Origin: Welwitschia mirabilis
Lineage: Eukaryota; Gnetophyta; Gnetopsida; Welwitschiales
Direction: 5' to 3'
Assembly: GCA_051453625.1 (NCBI GenBank)
Contig: JBOZIK010000001.1
Location: 217,257,370-217,290,524, forward strand
Length of the DNA: 33,155 nt
Part shown: in pieces, positions 1 through 10,879 of the stretch
Layout: every line of letters begins with the position of its first letter
Position numbering within the stretch: position 1 is the stretch's first letter
Program-made: the position numbers and the translations under genes
Notes under the pieces: model-generated
Told to the model about the DNA's origin: nothing
Database searches by the model: none
Seen by the model: only the letters and a program-made list of their open reading frames with translations

Positions 1-600
1 TTGATAGCCAAAAGGCATTCACAAGACATCTATCTAACTTTTTAAGAATTAAATTTGAATTAAAGCTTTTATTTATTCAAGAAGAATTTTTCAGTGGAAT
101 TTCTATTAAAGCGTAATTGCATATATGTATAAATAGTTATTTTTTGATTTTTTATGGATACTAAAAAAATTTCACTCTTTTTTTTCATATTCATGAAGAA
201 TAGCATTGAAATCATTGCCAAATAAAATAAAACAAAAATATCTTGGAATGTTCTAATATAAGTTCTAAAATTATTTTATTTTATTTAAGGGAATGAAAAA
301 GAAACACTAGATAAAATTAATGAAACATTTTCCATATGAAATCTATAATAGATACTAAATTAATTAAATCTCTATTACATAACAAAAAGAAAGCTATCAT
401 AACCAAATAGTATATGATATATCATTAGATTTTAAAAAAGAAAAATATATTGGAAGTACTAGAAAGTTAAAAGTTTTAAAGAATTCATATTCCTTTCTTA
501 TATGTTTAAGATAACATTACTAAACAAAATCTTTTTATCATTCTTCCATCTACTATTTAAAAACATGATTATTAATTTCTCATGATTTCATTGGCAACTC
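1..600 (-). pseudogene. LINE endonuclease relic (copy 1)
   Basis: Read on the minus strand, this is the counterpart of the better-preserved LINE at 10880-12470. The clearest piece is at about 226-186, where the translation gives FGNDFNAILHEYEK. This matches the GDFN-x-IL core of the apurinic-type endonuclease (exonuclease-endonuclease-phosphatase fold) of plant L1-like LINEs. Frameshifts and stops interrupt it throughout, so it cannot be functional. The protein would continue off the left edge towards its reverse transcriptase. The match is by motif and by agreement with the second copy. Confidence 0.72.
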
Positions 601-3600
601 TTGTTTAAAATTGTGATTCAAGAGTATCCTATAAGTATTTTCATTATTATTTTAAAAAAATAATTATATCCTAATGATGTCTGTAAGAGATTATAATTAT
701 TTTTGTGTGAGAGGGTGAATATTTTTATTGTGTGAAAGGGAAATTCTAAGAAAGTTGTTTTAGGGGTAATAAGGAGATTCTCTTACATGTAATGATGGGA
801 GTATGTAAGAGCAAATTTTAGAGCATTAAAAAATTAGTATAAGAATAATGAGTGATGAAATGAAGAGTATGTTTTGGGAATGAAACATACCATGGACAAA
901 GAAGAAATCTAACATAAAGTTCTAGGTAACCATCAGGCACAGGACAAGTCATAGATTTGAAATGTGAATCAATTATTGAATGAGCTTTCCTTTTGAAGAG
1001 TTTGAATAAAGGGATTTAAAATTTTAGAGTGGTTGAATAGAGTGTAACTAACAAAATTAAAAAAAACTTTCATAACAAGATATGATTTTTAAAGACTATT
1101 AATAATGGTAATTAATCATGATAATGTCTAAATACAACATACTGCATGTGACATGAAGCATATAATAAGTATAAAAAATATTACCACATAAAGCTATTAC
1201 AAAGATAACCTTTATTATCACATGTTATTAAGTACATCTTCACCATTACCAATATGACCACATGATCACTATAGCTATTACCACTAGCACCATCATTGTC
1301 TAGTTTTTATTTTATTGTCATAGAATGAAGGGTTAAGCAAAAATTGGAGGATGATCCTATACTCCTATTGGGTGCTATCACAACCCTTGACAGAATAAGT
1401 ATTAACTAATTATAGGTTATTTTTTAATTAGACTAGATTTGATATGGACTTGGGATCATGTCACCTTCCTAATAATCTAGCCACATGTCACATGCAACCA
1501 ATATAGGGTATCATGGACTACTAGCCTCTAGGTGGGAAAGTCACAATAACATTTAGATGTAGTAATATTTTAGATCCTGTTTCCTACCTAAGGCTAAACT
1601 AATCATGGACCTAGGTGTCATGCTAAGATTTGAACACACAACCTATCATAAAGAAGTAGGTCTTTTTGCTAATAACAAAGCACCATTAGAAAAAGCATAT
1701 TATTTTATAAGTAGGTTGAAAGATGACAATGATTTAAGTATATCATAAATTATTTTCAATAATCATTCCCTAATTGGCTGAGTCCCAAGTGTTAGAGTAA
1801 ATGTTTTGTAAAGCAAAAAATCTTTTGTCTTAAGTTGCAAGTCATGAGATTTAATACCTCAATTGATACTTATTAAAAAAGATGAAATGCAGAGACTCTA
1901 TGTTTGAGAGTTTATAGTGTAGTTATTTATTTGTATTGCATGCTCTAAAAGTTACATTGATGTTTATTCAAGTATAGCATTTTAGTTTTTTAATTTAAAT
2001 TGATCTATATTAATTCTAAAAATTTCGGAGCAGCAGTTGCCCATTGCAATCAATGAACTTATTTCCTTACAGTTGAAAACTATTGTAATTCTTAATGTAA
2101 CACATAAACTTACTACATTTATTTGTATTACTAATAAATTTATACTTATTTATCAAAACCATGAATCTTGTGCTATGTTTTTAATGAGATTATATCTCTG
2201 TAAGTGAGTATAAAGAGGAGTGGAGAGGATGGAGAAAAATAATTTAATCAGCTATCAATAAAAAAGCATGTAAAATTTGATGAGGAAACACTACCAAATG
2301 TTAATAACATGAGGAAATAAACCAATCTTGATTATTGATTATATGCATTTAACAATGAGTACATTATGTTATATAAGAAATTCAAAATGATATTTTTAGG
2401 AAATTTATTCAATTTTTAAAAGTACACTTTACATTCTTTTAAATGAAAAGACCATCATATCATGTTATTGGCCTTTTTTTTAAAATAAAGCAATCCTCTA
2501 TCTTAATGTTGTAGATCTGCTCATGACTTATATGTAATATTATCTTCTTTTGAAATGATTATGCAAGATATAAATAACTCGTCATGTGAAGGAATTTGTA
2601 ATGAGGCTTTCCTTCCTACTACTATTCTATTTTTGTGCTTTTCTAGTAAGTCATTCTTTTGACCAATGATCAATCATCTAAGTAAACTTGGGATTATTTT
2701 TAGGATAATTGTGTACCCATGCTCCTCTTATTAATATATGTTGATTATTTCTTGTTTTTCTTAAACATTAGTTTTGGATTAGTTTCCAACTTCTAATTAG
2801 AGGAATTTAGAATCAACAAACTATTTTATGATATATAGAACTTAATATAATAAACAACAAAATAACTAGAAATTGTCTTAGACATAAAAATTTTTGATCC
2901 CATTGAAATCATTAATACATTCCATTCTTGGAAGCATAATGTTAGATCATGTATTAGATAAAAATGGTAACTATCATTACTACATCAAAGATTTGCTACC
3001 TTTAACACATTTGAAAAGATAAAATAGTCCTTACATTTTATAAAACTTCTACATTTACACAAGGATATGAATATGCAATAAGCTTATAGTTATTTTAGCT
3101 AATTTTATAGAACAAAGTTCTTAAATAGTCTTCTAGAAATGTTTACTGTAATGCATAAGATCATTTGAATTCAAAGGAATCTTTAAATCTCAGTGAATAC
3201 CAATCTAGTTGGTGTCTAGTTTAAATTAGCAAATAATATAATACAAGAATAAAAGGTATGTAAGGGGATGAAAAGGGAAGGAAATTTATGTAAATACATT
3301 TTTGTATCTTAAAGAAAGTAATTAAATTTGTATGAAATGAATATCAAATAAGTAAAAATAATGCAAAGAAACATCACATAAGAAATTTATAGTGATTTGG
3401 CCATTAGCGTACTTGAGTCTTCAAGGAGAATTAAATGATATGTCATCCTTGATTCCCTTTAATCTCCTTCAAATGATGATTTTCAATCTAATTATAAATC
3501 ATTCTATAATTATGATGATTTCTGGTTGATCATTAATGCTTTGTAACAATGAGTCTTTTCTTGGCTTAGAGTTGACTAAATTAGAAATCATGAATAAAGT

Positions 3601-3716
3601 AAAGATTTTTTAGGAACTAAAAATACAAATTGATTGTAGTAGAGAAATAAGACTATCTTTTAAGTTTTAAGAGAGAAGAATAGATAAAATTCAAAATACA
3701 ATCAGTCTCTTTCTAC
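601..3716. other. AT-rich non-coding part of copy 1
   Basis: I see no convincing coding region here. A segment at about 1125-1540 has no counterpart in copy 2 and contains a degenerate run of ATTACC/ACCATT-like triplets near 1175-1300. Sequence around 890-960, conserved in copy 2 at about 14110-14190, could on the minus strand be part of a LINE first ORF, because it lies upstream of the endonuclease on the correct strand. I could not support that with a motif. The rest is AT-rich DNA shared with copy 2. Confidence 0.6.
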
Positions 3717-3897
3717 CATTAAAGTAGTAGGCCCTGTGTATTGCAAGAAAGGAAGAGGGAATGGAATAGCTATAGAGAAATCAAATATCTTAATGAATTC
3801 ATCAAATAAAGTAGAGAATAACACTTTATTTGTAATGAAAGTGTAATACAAGAATAATACATGATAATTTGAGTGAATTTGGGAAGGATATATAATT

Positions 3898-3940
<43 letters not shown>

Positions 3941-3972
3941 TAACTAATAGCTTTTCTAAGATTATCAAAACA
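3717..3972 (-). repeat. 3' LTR of gag-only element, copy 1
   Basis: It aligns with 5078-5311 (shared: gagaat-acactttattt-taatgaaagt, then gatta-ca at the inner end). The inner end is CA on the plus strand; the outer end has decayed from TG to CA. It is longer than the other LTRs of this element because of an AT-dinucleotide run. It resembles the left LTR of copy 2 (16671-16907) more than its own partner, for example in the TATTGCAAG stretch. Confidence 0.82.
3902..3937. repeat. (AT)n microsatellite
   Basis: An uninterrupted AT dinucleotide run of about 36 bases lies inside the left LTR of copy 1. The matching place in copy 2 (about 16858-16870) has only a few AT repeats, so the run expanded in copy 1, or shrank in copy 2, after the duplication. 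Confidence 0.97.
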
Positions 3973-3986
3973 TTACTCCCCCTTAA
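3973..3986 (-). other. Polypurine tract, copy 1
   Basis: On the minus strand this reads TTAAGGGGGAGTAA immediately before the LTR, the expected place for the plus-strand DNA primer of an LTR retroelement. A second similar run (AGGGGGAG) lies further inside near 4032-4040. The copy 2 equivalent is 16908-16920. Confidence 0.72.
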
Positions 3987-4339
3987 TGAGTAATTTTAAC
4001 ATAAATTGCTTATTATTATAATATTATATTAACTCCCCCTAAATCTTCATGCAAACACTTTTATACAAATTTTTCTACTATGTTAAACTCCTCCATAAAA
4101 CTCATTTAGCTAAAATAAAAACCATTACGCAAGAATGTTTACTATGACAGACTTCTTTGCAACAACTTATTTGGCAGCATACCACTACAATAATTATTTC
4201 TATGACAAGCAACCTCTACTTAGAAACATTTCACTCCAAAGGAAACCTCTAGTTCAACCTCATGAAGGTTTCTTATTTCTTTACTAAGTATTCTAGATTT
4301 TCATCTAAAACACATGGGAATTTATTGGATTTAACATTA

Positions 4340-5050
4340 GCAAATGCCAAATGTATTTTTCCCCTCTTTTCATTGAATATGTCACAAGAATAGGTTGTAT
4401 AATAAACCTTATTATGTCCATTTTTATGCCAATAAAAAGCATCCTATTCTATTATTATTTCCTCTAAAGTTTCTTTGTGAATATAGTACTTCACTATGGT
4501 TGAGAAATTGTAATGGAACATTAGACACAATTTAAGGAAAAATATTGAGAATAATAGCAATGATGTCATTTTCACTTATAGGTTCATTAATGGATTTTAA
4601 CTAACTTCTCATGGGCTTTAAAAAATGCAAATGGCTTATCATATCATCCCATTCTTCGAATATTAGACTATAGAACTCCTATTTAAGAGAGATGATATTG
4701 AATGGAGATTTGGTATCAAATTCTTTTCTCATCTTATTCCAAGCATTTTTTACCATTATTTTTGCAATTAAGAGATGCAACTAGTCATCTAAAAATGTTA
4801 ATTCTATTCTTATAAGAGCTAATGCATCATGTTGTTTCCATTTTGTATCTATAATGGTATCTTTAGATTTTGCAATAGTTCCATGAATATGCCCCAAGTT
4901 GACATCTATACCACATAGAAATCAGATCTTTAATTTTTCAGGTTTTAAAATATTAGCCATTAAATTTATCAATTTGAAATATATCTGTAATCATGGAAGA
5001 AAGAGGGGAACAAAGGGCTTGAGGATTAGAGGATGGACTTTATGAGTAAA
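4340..5050 (-). pseudogene. Copia-type gag relic, copy 1
   Basis: The minus-strand translation, with stops and frameshifts, follows the UBN2-type Gag of plant Ty1/copia elements. Segments in order are: a start region with FN and KIKD-like motifs near 4960-4920; LIAKIMVKNAWNKMRKEF at about 4770-4718; an FYSL-x-F-x-EWDDM-x-x-HL stretch at about 4690-4630; NEPISENDIIAIILNIFP at about 4588-4535; and a zinc knuckle at about 4447-4405. Gag would package the element RNA into cytoplasmic particles. The knuckle is shifted in frame here by one extra T compared with copy 2 and has lost cysteines. It cannot encode a working protein. Confidence 0.8.
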
Positions 5051-5062
5051 GCCTCAACCTAG

Positions 5063-5074
5063 GCTTTGATACCA
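5063..5074 (-). other. Primer-binding site, copy 1
   Basis: The minus strand reads TGGTATCAAAGC, one mismatch from TGGTATCAGAGC, the complement of the plant initiator-Met tRNA 3' end. A three-base spacer (5075-5077) separates it from the LTR end, as is usual. This fixes the minus-strand orientation. Confidence 0.85.
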
Positions 5075-5077
5075 TAA

Positions 5078-5311
5078 TGTTACAGTGGAAGGGCCCATGT
5101 ACTATACAAAAGAAAGAGGAGATGGAATAGTTGTAAAGAAATCAAATCAATAAATGAAGTAGATTATCAGAATAGAGAATGACACTTTATTTATAATGAA
5201 AGTCTGGTGTAAGAATTAGAAATGATAACTAAAATTAAGTGATTTATAAAAGGATATAGAGTTTTCTTAGATATATTCTTTAAGACTAAGAGATTTTTCA
5301 AGATTAACACA
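5078..5311 (-). repeat. 5' LTR of gag-only element, copy 1
   Basis: It begins TGTTACAG and ends in AACACA on the plus strand, and aligns with 3717-3972. It is followed at 5312 by ATAGATTC, which is also the flank in copy 2 (ATAGTTTC after 18318), supporting this boundary. Confidence 0.8.
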
Positions 5312-7859
5312 ATAGATTCATCTCAGAACTAACTACTTTTTTTTGCAAAGCACATAAGTAATGTAGTTGTTGAAGTGACATTTTTGAGATCCTTAGAGTT
5401 ATACATCATCTATTACTATTAATAAAAGCTTAAATATTGGAAAATGGCCATTACTATTACCTTGAATTTCGCAATTGATTTAATGTTTTAAATCCCTGAG
5501 ATTTCTTTTAATAAACTAGCCATTATGAAATAGTCTAGGAGTGGGGATCTCTACCCAAACTAAGTGGAGACTTCACACTAAAAAAATTTGATTCTGTTTA
5601 AAAATCTTCACTTCCATGAGGGATGGAGGCACAACCAAACTAAAATAGTGGAAATATCGACACTTATTAGAGGTACACTCCCTCATACAAGATGGCAGAG
5701 AAGAGGAAAAACATCTTGGCTACTAAGGAGAGATGTTCACAGTTGTTACTAAACATAGTTCCATATAGATGATCTGCAAGAAGAGGGGACATCCAAGTCT
5801 TTTTAATGAGGATGTCTAAAATCTTAGAAAGATAAAAGTACATCTATACAAGATAGAAATGTCTACTATTAAAACCAAGAATGTTCAAAAGAAGTTTATC
5901 AACTTCCATTCATTCATTTTTAAATCTTCAAAAGGTGTTAAACACATGTTGTATGCAAAACTTATTAACTTATCATCAATCTTATCATGTTAGCAACATT
6001 AAAAATCATACTTTCTATAGAGTAAGTAAATGAAGAAAACATACATTTAAGGATCTTGCTAGAAAGAGTAAACATCCACAATTAATGTGCTATCAGGAAC
6101 AATTAAGAGTAATATGATAAAGTGCATGTGATGATAATATTTCATAGTGCCAACTAGTATAGTTACCTAAGAAAGAAATATAGTACCTACACAATATAGA
6201 AAAATAATTAATATGTTACAAAGTAAATTAATACATTCTTAAAAATAGAAATAGGAAAGTAATACAACTTTTAATCTAATAACAAAGATTGAAATTTGGT
6301 GATAGCTAAGATTAGAATTTATATTAGTTTCCTTTTAGATTTTAAATATTTTTTTTGCTGAAGGTTTTAGTAATACAAAGTTCCATGAAAATTTGTGTTA
6401 ACAAATATCCATTTACTTATTTATTATCTTTATTATAGAAGGATGTCTAGTAAATTTCATTTTCAATGTTACATTTATTCTATGAATTAAATAAAATTAA
6501 AAATGTAAAACTTAGTTGTGAAATTCAGACTTTACAATAAACTTAATTGGATTTTTAGACTTAGATTCATTAATCAAAATTGGCAAACTTGACAAAACTT
6601 GGCTAAAAATTTTTACATTTTTTTTCAATATTAATGTATTTATATGCAATTAAATAGAAGTACATAAAATGAAGCATTTTTAAATATTAGATAAGTTATG
6701 AGATACATGACATTGCTATTGTACTATAATTAGCAAATACATAATAGAAATGTGTGTCAAAGTTGTTATTATAAGTTATATTAATTATTTACAGTCATTT
6801 TTTGTAAAACTTAAAAGTGAAAAATACAATGTCTTAATCTACTTCTTTTCAAGTTTCAAACTCTAAAGTTTTGTTAAATATAAATAAATAAAAATATTGG
6901 AATATAAAACATCATTTGCTAAATGTATTTGTAAAATTAAATAATATAAATTTATTTCATTTATAAAGAATGCAAGTTGATGATTCTTTATTAGAAATTC
7001 ACCATAACATTGTTATTAAAACATTGAGAGTATACAATATTGTCATAGGCATTTGAGCTACATTCTATTTTCTTTAACAAAATAATCAAAAATGATGCCT
7101 TCTAAAATTCTTGGGCAAAATTAACCCAATTGTTCCTTACTTCACTAAGATGACTGCATCATATTGCTATATCACCTATTAAGAATAGGTTACATGCTGG
7201 CTATGTAATTTATTATTGACATTCTTCAATTCAAAGTAGTTCTTAATGAGCTATAACCATTTTAGTACTTCTTTATGAGATCTGGGATTACATGTGTATA
7301 TATGAACTTATAATTTCTTCATATTTTTCTCCATATTATTTCTTCTATGTTGTGGTTTTTAATTTTTTAAGATAAGTTATATATTCCAAATTATTGTCTC
7401 CATCTATTAACATCCTTTATAGTTTGTGATCATAAGGATGACTTGGGTTTAAGTTCTTAGAGCATAGAATCAATCTTGATATTTGGTACTTGTTGGAAAG
7501 CCTTGATAATAACATAGTTGGATTGAGATTAGTAGTTAACTTCATTAATTAATTATTTAATAGCATTGATATCATTGTTCACATGGTCTCCCACTATGTG
7601 CTAATCTATCTATGGTTGAGGATCCTTATACTTTTTAGTACTCCTTTCAATCTATCTTTTATAGCATAAACTCTCATTACTTTGATAGTTAGAAGTTAAA
7701 AATGCTAAAATAGCTTTCATAATTAAATAATTTATAAGATCATATATATAAATAATAATAAAAAGGTTATAATCTAATAAGTTAGAATCTAATAATTAAT
7801 GACTTAATTATGCTCAAATACTTATTGTGGAGCTCTATAGGCTTATATGGTGTTCATTG
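5312..7859. other. AT-rich non-coding part of copy 1
   Basis: I see no gene. The part near 5540-5830 is somewhat less AT-rich and is conserved in copy 2 (18550-18850), with several echoes of a GGACATC/GATGTTCACAC motif that suggest an old repeat. No open frame is kept in both copies. The stretch 7376-7530 has no counterpart in copy 2. Confidence 0.6.
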
Positions 7860-9022
7860 AGGGTCCTTCGTAGTAATGCAATACGCTCTAATATTTTGGA
7901 CTAGTAATGTTAGTAATGTGGTACTGTATAGGTCTTTTGAGGTTTATCAAGACTGTTTCTGAGTATTGTGATGCCCTATAGATTATTAGTAGTATAGTGC
8001 CCTATGGCATTTTATGGAGTCCACCGGGGATTCTTGTTAAGATTGAAGTGTCTTATATCTTTTTGGATTAATGGTGTTAGTAGTGTGATATGTTATAGCC
8101 ATTCATGAGGTTCATTAGGGCTTCTTGTTAGTAGTGTAGTGCCTCACACATTTCTAGATTGAGGATGTTAGTAGTGTAACATCATGTAGCCATCTATAAG
8201 ATGCAATGAGGTTTCTTCTCACTAGTGAGGCACCTTATAGATATTTTAAACTGATGACGTCAATAGTATAACATCTTGTAGCCTTTTATGAGTTCCATTA
8301 GAGCTCCTACTTAATAGTGTAATGTCCTAATAGCTTTATAGACTAATAACATCAATAGTGCAATGCCCTATAGCTTTCTTGGGGTTCACCAAGTTTTCTT
8401 CTCAGTAGTATATTATTTTATAGATTTTTAAACTAAGTGGTTTGATATCCTATAGCCTTTTTTGGGGTTCATCAAGGATCCTTCTTAGTATTATTATGTT
8501 ATATACACTTTTGAAGTAATTTTGTTAGTAATGTAAAATCTTATATCCTTTAATGAGATTCATTGGGACTTATTCTTAGTAGTGACACATCCTACAGCTT
8601 TTTGGATTATTGATGTTAGTAATGTAGTATACCTTATCTTTTCATGGGGTGCATCAATTCTTCTTATTAGTAGTGTAGCATCCTATAAACCTTAAGAATG
8701 ATGATGTTAGTAGTGTAGTGTCTTATAGCCTTCTGTGGAATTCATTAAGGCTTCTTCTTAGTAGGGTGACACTCTTTCTAGCTTTGTACTAAAGATGCCA
8801 GTAGTGAAATGCCCTATAACCTTCTATGAGATCCATTATAACTTTTTCTTAATAGTGTAATACCTTCTAGACCCTTGAACTAATGATGTTAGTAGTCTAA
8901 TACCCTGTACTATTTTATGAAATCTATCAATGGTTCATGTTTATAATGTAATGCCCTATATGCTTTTAGAGTAATGATGTTAATAGTGTCACATCCTATG
9001 TCCTTTTTCCTAGTCCATCATA
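7860..9022. repeat. Minisatellite of about 90 bp, about 13 units (copy 1)
   Basis: About 13 diverged head-to-tail units start near 7865, 7954, 8030, 8120, 8211, 8302, 8393, 8478, 8570, 8656, 8751, 8840 and 8931. Each unit contains two related halves of about 45 bp, both built around TTAGTAGTGTAGTGCCCTATAG-like text (never perfect), followed by an ATGAGGTTCATTAAGG-like end. It is thus a dimeric minisatellite. Units differ by many point changes and small indels, so this is not a recent homogenised array. Copy 2 has only about 1.5 units at the same place. Confidence 0.92.
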
Positions 9023-10560
9023 TACATGAAGTAATACGAAATAATGTGTCAATGGATTCAAAGAAGAATATTTTTATAGTAGGAGGGAAAAATAGATATC
9101 TTTGTTATAAGACAGTTATGAACAAACTATAGATTTCTGTTCCCTTACATAATACTATACTGAAGTAAAAGAATTAATATTTAACTATTTTTAATAACTT
9201 ATTATGATCTAGGATGTTTTTAAAAAATCAAAAAATATGTTAAAATTAGTTTATAATAGATTGGCATTAGAACATTTGGTTAAAATGTTTCATACATGTA
9301 CATTTTTATTTTAGTACCATATGTACTTGTTAAATTTTTAAGTAGTATATGTGTCAATATGAAAAGCTACATAGATGTTATGTCTATTAGATGTTAGAAA
9401 TCATAAGAATACTCATATACATAATCATGTTAATTTAGAATGCAACAAACTAATGTTTCAAGAGTAACATACCTCATCCTCAAGGTGAGATACACGGGGG
9501 AAGAGAGAGAGAGGAAAAGAATATAAATAAGATCTAATGGTAATATTTAGAAAGTAATAAAATAAAAGGGCTTTGGGATAGATAATTATTTTTTATTTAC
9601 ATCAATTGAATGTATTTTTCTTTCTACGGAATCTTAGATTTTTATATTATATTTATGATTAATTATTACTATAATTTATATATATTTGAACTTATTTTTA
9701 TGATTTATCTTTCAAGATTTTTTGCTAGTAGTGATTTATTACATCTATTATGCTTTACATTTTTTTGGTATTGTTTAGCTCCTAATCTAAGTGACCTACG
9801 AGTTTCTTCAATATGAAAAGATCCATGTGTGGAAATTATCTTATAAATCCCACATTTAGCCATTTATCAAAATTACCCCTTAGGATGAAAAAGAAGTATC
9901 TGATGTAACCTAATAATTTAAATGAGAATTACATCCTGTGGGATGATAGAATGTTTTATATTCTTAGAATGTTTTATATTCTTACACTAGCATTACTAGC
10001 AAAGGGAAAAGCCACATATTGTAATGTTTGTTTCCCTTTAAAAGTATTTACACTAATCCTTTTTTTTTGAAATCATCCTTAAAAGTTAAATTCCTTAAGG
10101 AATAGAATAAACGAGATGAAAACATTGATTGGGTATTTAAATAGATTAAAAAAGGCATATTAAAGTTAGAGATTGACATTTATAATTATCAAGCTTAGGC
10201 AGAAAGAAGTATTTACTATTTTTTATGATGAATTAATTGATCATGAACCCCTTAAAGTTCCAAATTTAAATTTAAATGCTTTAAAGAAAGAATAAATAAA
10301 TAAATGGAACGATTACATAATTCTTTTAGAAAAATAACTTAAAACTATAAAAGCTCTATTTAGCATGTGATTTTATCTCTGTATTCTTTTTACTTAAGAT
10401 GCATAAGCAAGTAACTTGACCATTTAGTATGTATTTGTTTTTTAAAGTTGGTATAATATTATCAAAATGAATCTTAAATTTTTAGATATTTCTATGTTAT
10501 AAATATTAATTCTATCATGCAAAATCTAAAATCATTACAATTGTATTATTTTATAGATAA
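9023..10560. other. AT-rich non-coding end of copy 1
   Basis: The part 9023-9390 is absent from copy 2; from about 9391 on, the sequence matches 20870-22026. Open frames near 9610 and 21049 are the same AT-rich stretch in both copies with different endings and a low-complexity F/Y/I/L-rich composition. I do not regard them as coding. Confidence 0.6.
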
Positions 10561-10566
10561 AGAATG

Positions 10567-10751
10567 AAACCCATGCAGGGGATGATTATCCTTGACTAAG
10601 ATGAAAACCATGTGAAGTGTAATATATCCTTGGCCAAGACAAAAGACTTGTGAAGGATTGTATAGCCCTCACCAAGACAAAACCACATGGAGGGTAGTGT
10701 ATTTTGGCCAAAACATTGTGTGCAAGGTGGAATTATCCTTTACTAAGAAAC
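10567..10751. repeat. Minisatellite of 36-38 bp, five units
   Basis: Five adjacent units of 37, 38, 38, 36 and 36 bases start at 10567, 10604, 10642, 10680 and 10716. Each has an AAACCATG-like start, a GTGAAGG-like middle and an ATATCCTTGGCCAAGACA-like end. Divergence between units is moderate. The array lies just beyond the point where the two large copies stop matching and just before the LINE reverse-transcriptase relic. Confidence 0.88.
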
Positions 10752-10879
10752 ATTAATATGTATACATGATTAGATAGATGGCATAAACCCCTAAGTCCCA
10801 AGGCAAAATTGGAGGTTGCATGATACTTTGTAAATCCACCCATAAGAGTGAATGTTAAGATGTTACAAAGGTACCATAT

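Larger units (their letters stand above)
3717..5311 (-). mobile_element. Gag-only non-autonomous LTR element, copy 1 (copia-type)
   Basis: A compact LTR retroelement of about 1.6 kb lies on the minus strand. It has two diverged direct repeats (3717-3972 and 5078-5311), an initiator-Met-tRNA-type primer-binding site next to the right LTR, and a purine-rich tract next to the left LTR. The roughly 1.1-kb interior encodes only a copia-type Gag relic. No protease, integrase or reverse transcriptase is present, so it resembles the TR-GAG class and would have depended on another element's enzymes. I could not find a matching target duplication: flanks are tctac on the left and atagat on the right. 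An autonomous copia element that lost pol by internal deletion is the main alternative. Confidence 0.82.
1..10560 (+). repeat. Large duplicated unit, copy 1
   Basis: This stretch aligns with 11851-22026 in the same orientation. The alignment starts at the first base of the window (base 1 pairs with 11851) and fails at about 10560 / 22026. Matching landmarks include the LINE endonuclease relic (about 190 / 12040), a gag-only LTR element (3717 / 16671), the first minisatellite unit (7865 / 20710) and a shared tail (9430 / 20905). Identity looks like roughly 80-85% by eye. Copy 1 has segments absent from copy 2 at about 1125-1540, 7376-7530 and 7990-9390. Copy 1 lacks the 1376-bp insertion found in copy 2. 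The true left end lies outside the window. Confidence 0.92.

Noticed and set aside
9610-9816. Plus-strand frame with a related frame in copy 2 (21049-21267)
   Set aside because: The similarity comes from the large duplication. The two frames differ in start and end and read as AT-rich low-complexity sequence.
7860-10751. CRISPR-like spaced repeats
   Set aside because: Repeats are contiguous, diverged and without unique spacers, and the DNA is plant nuclear.
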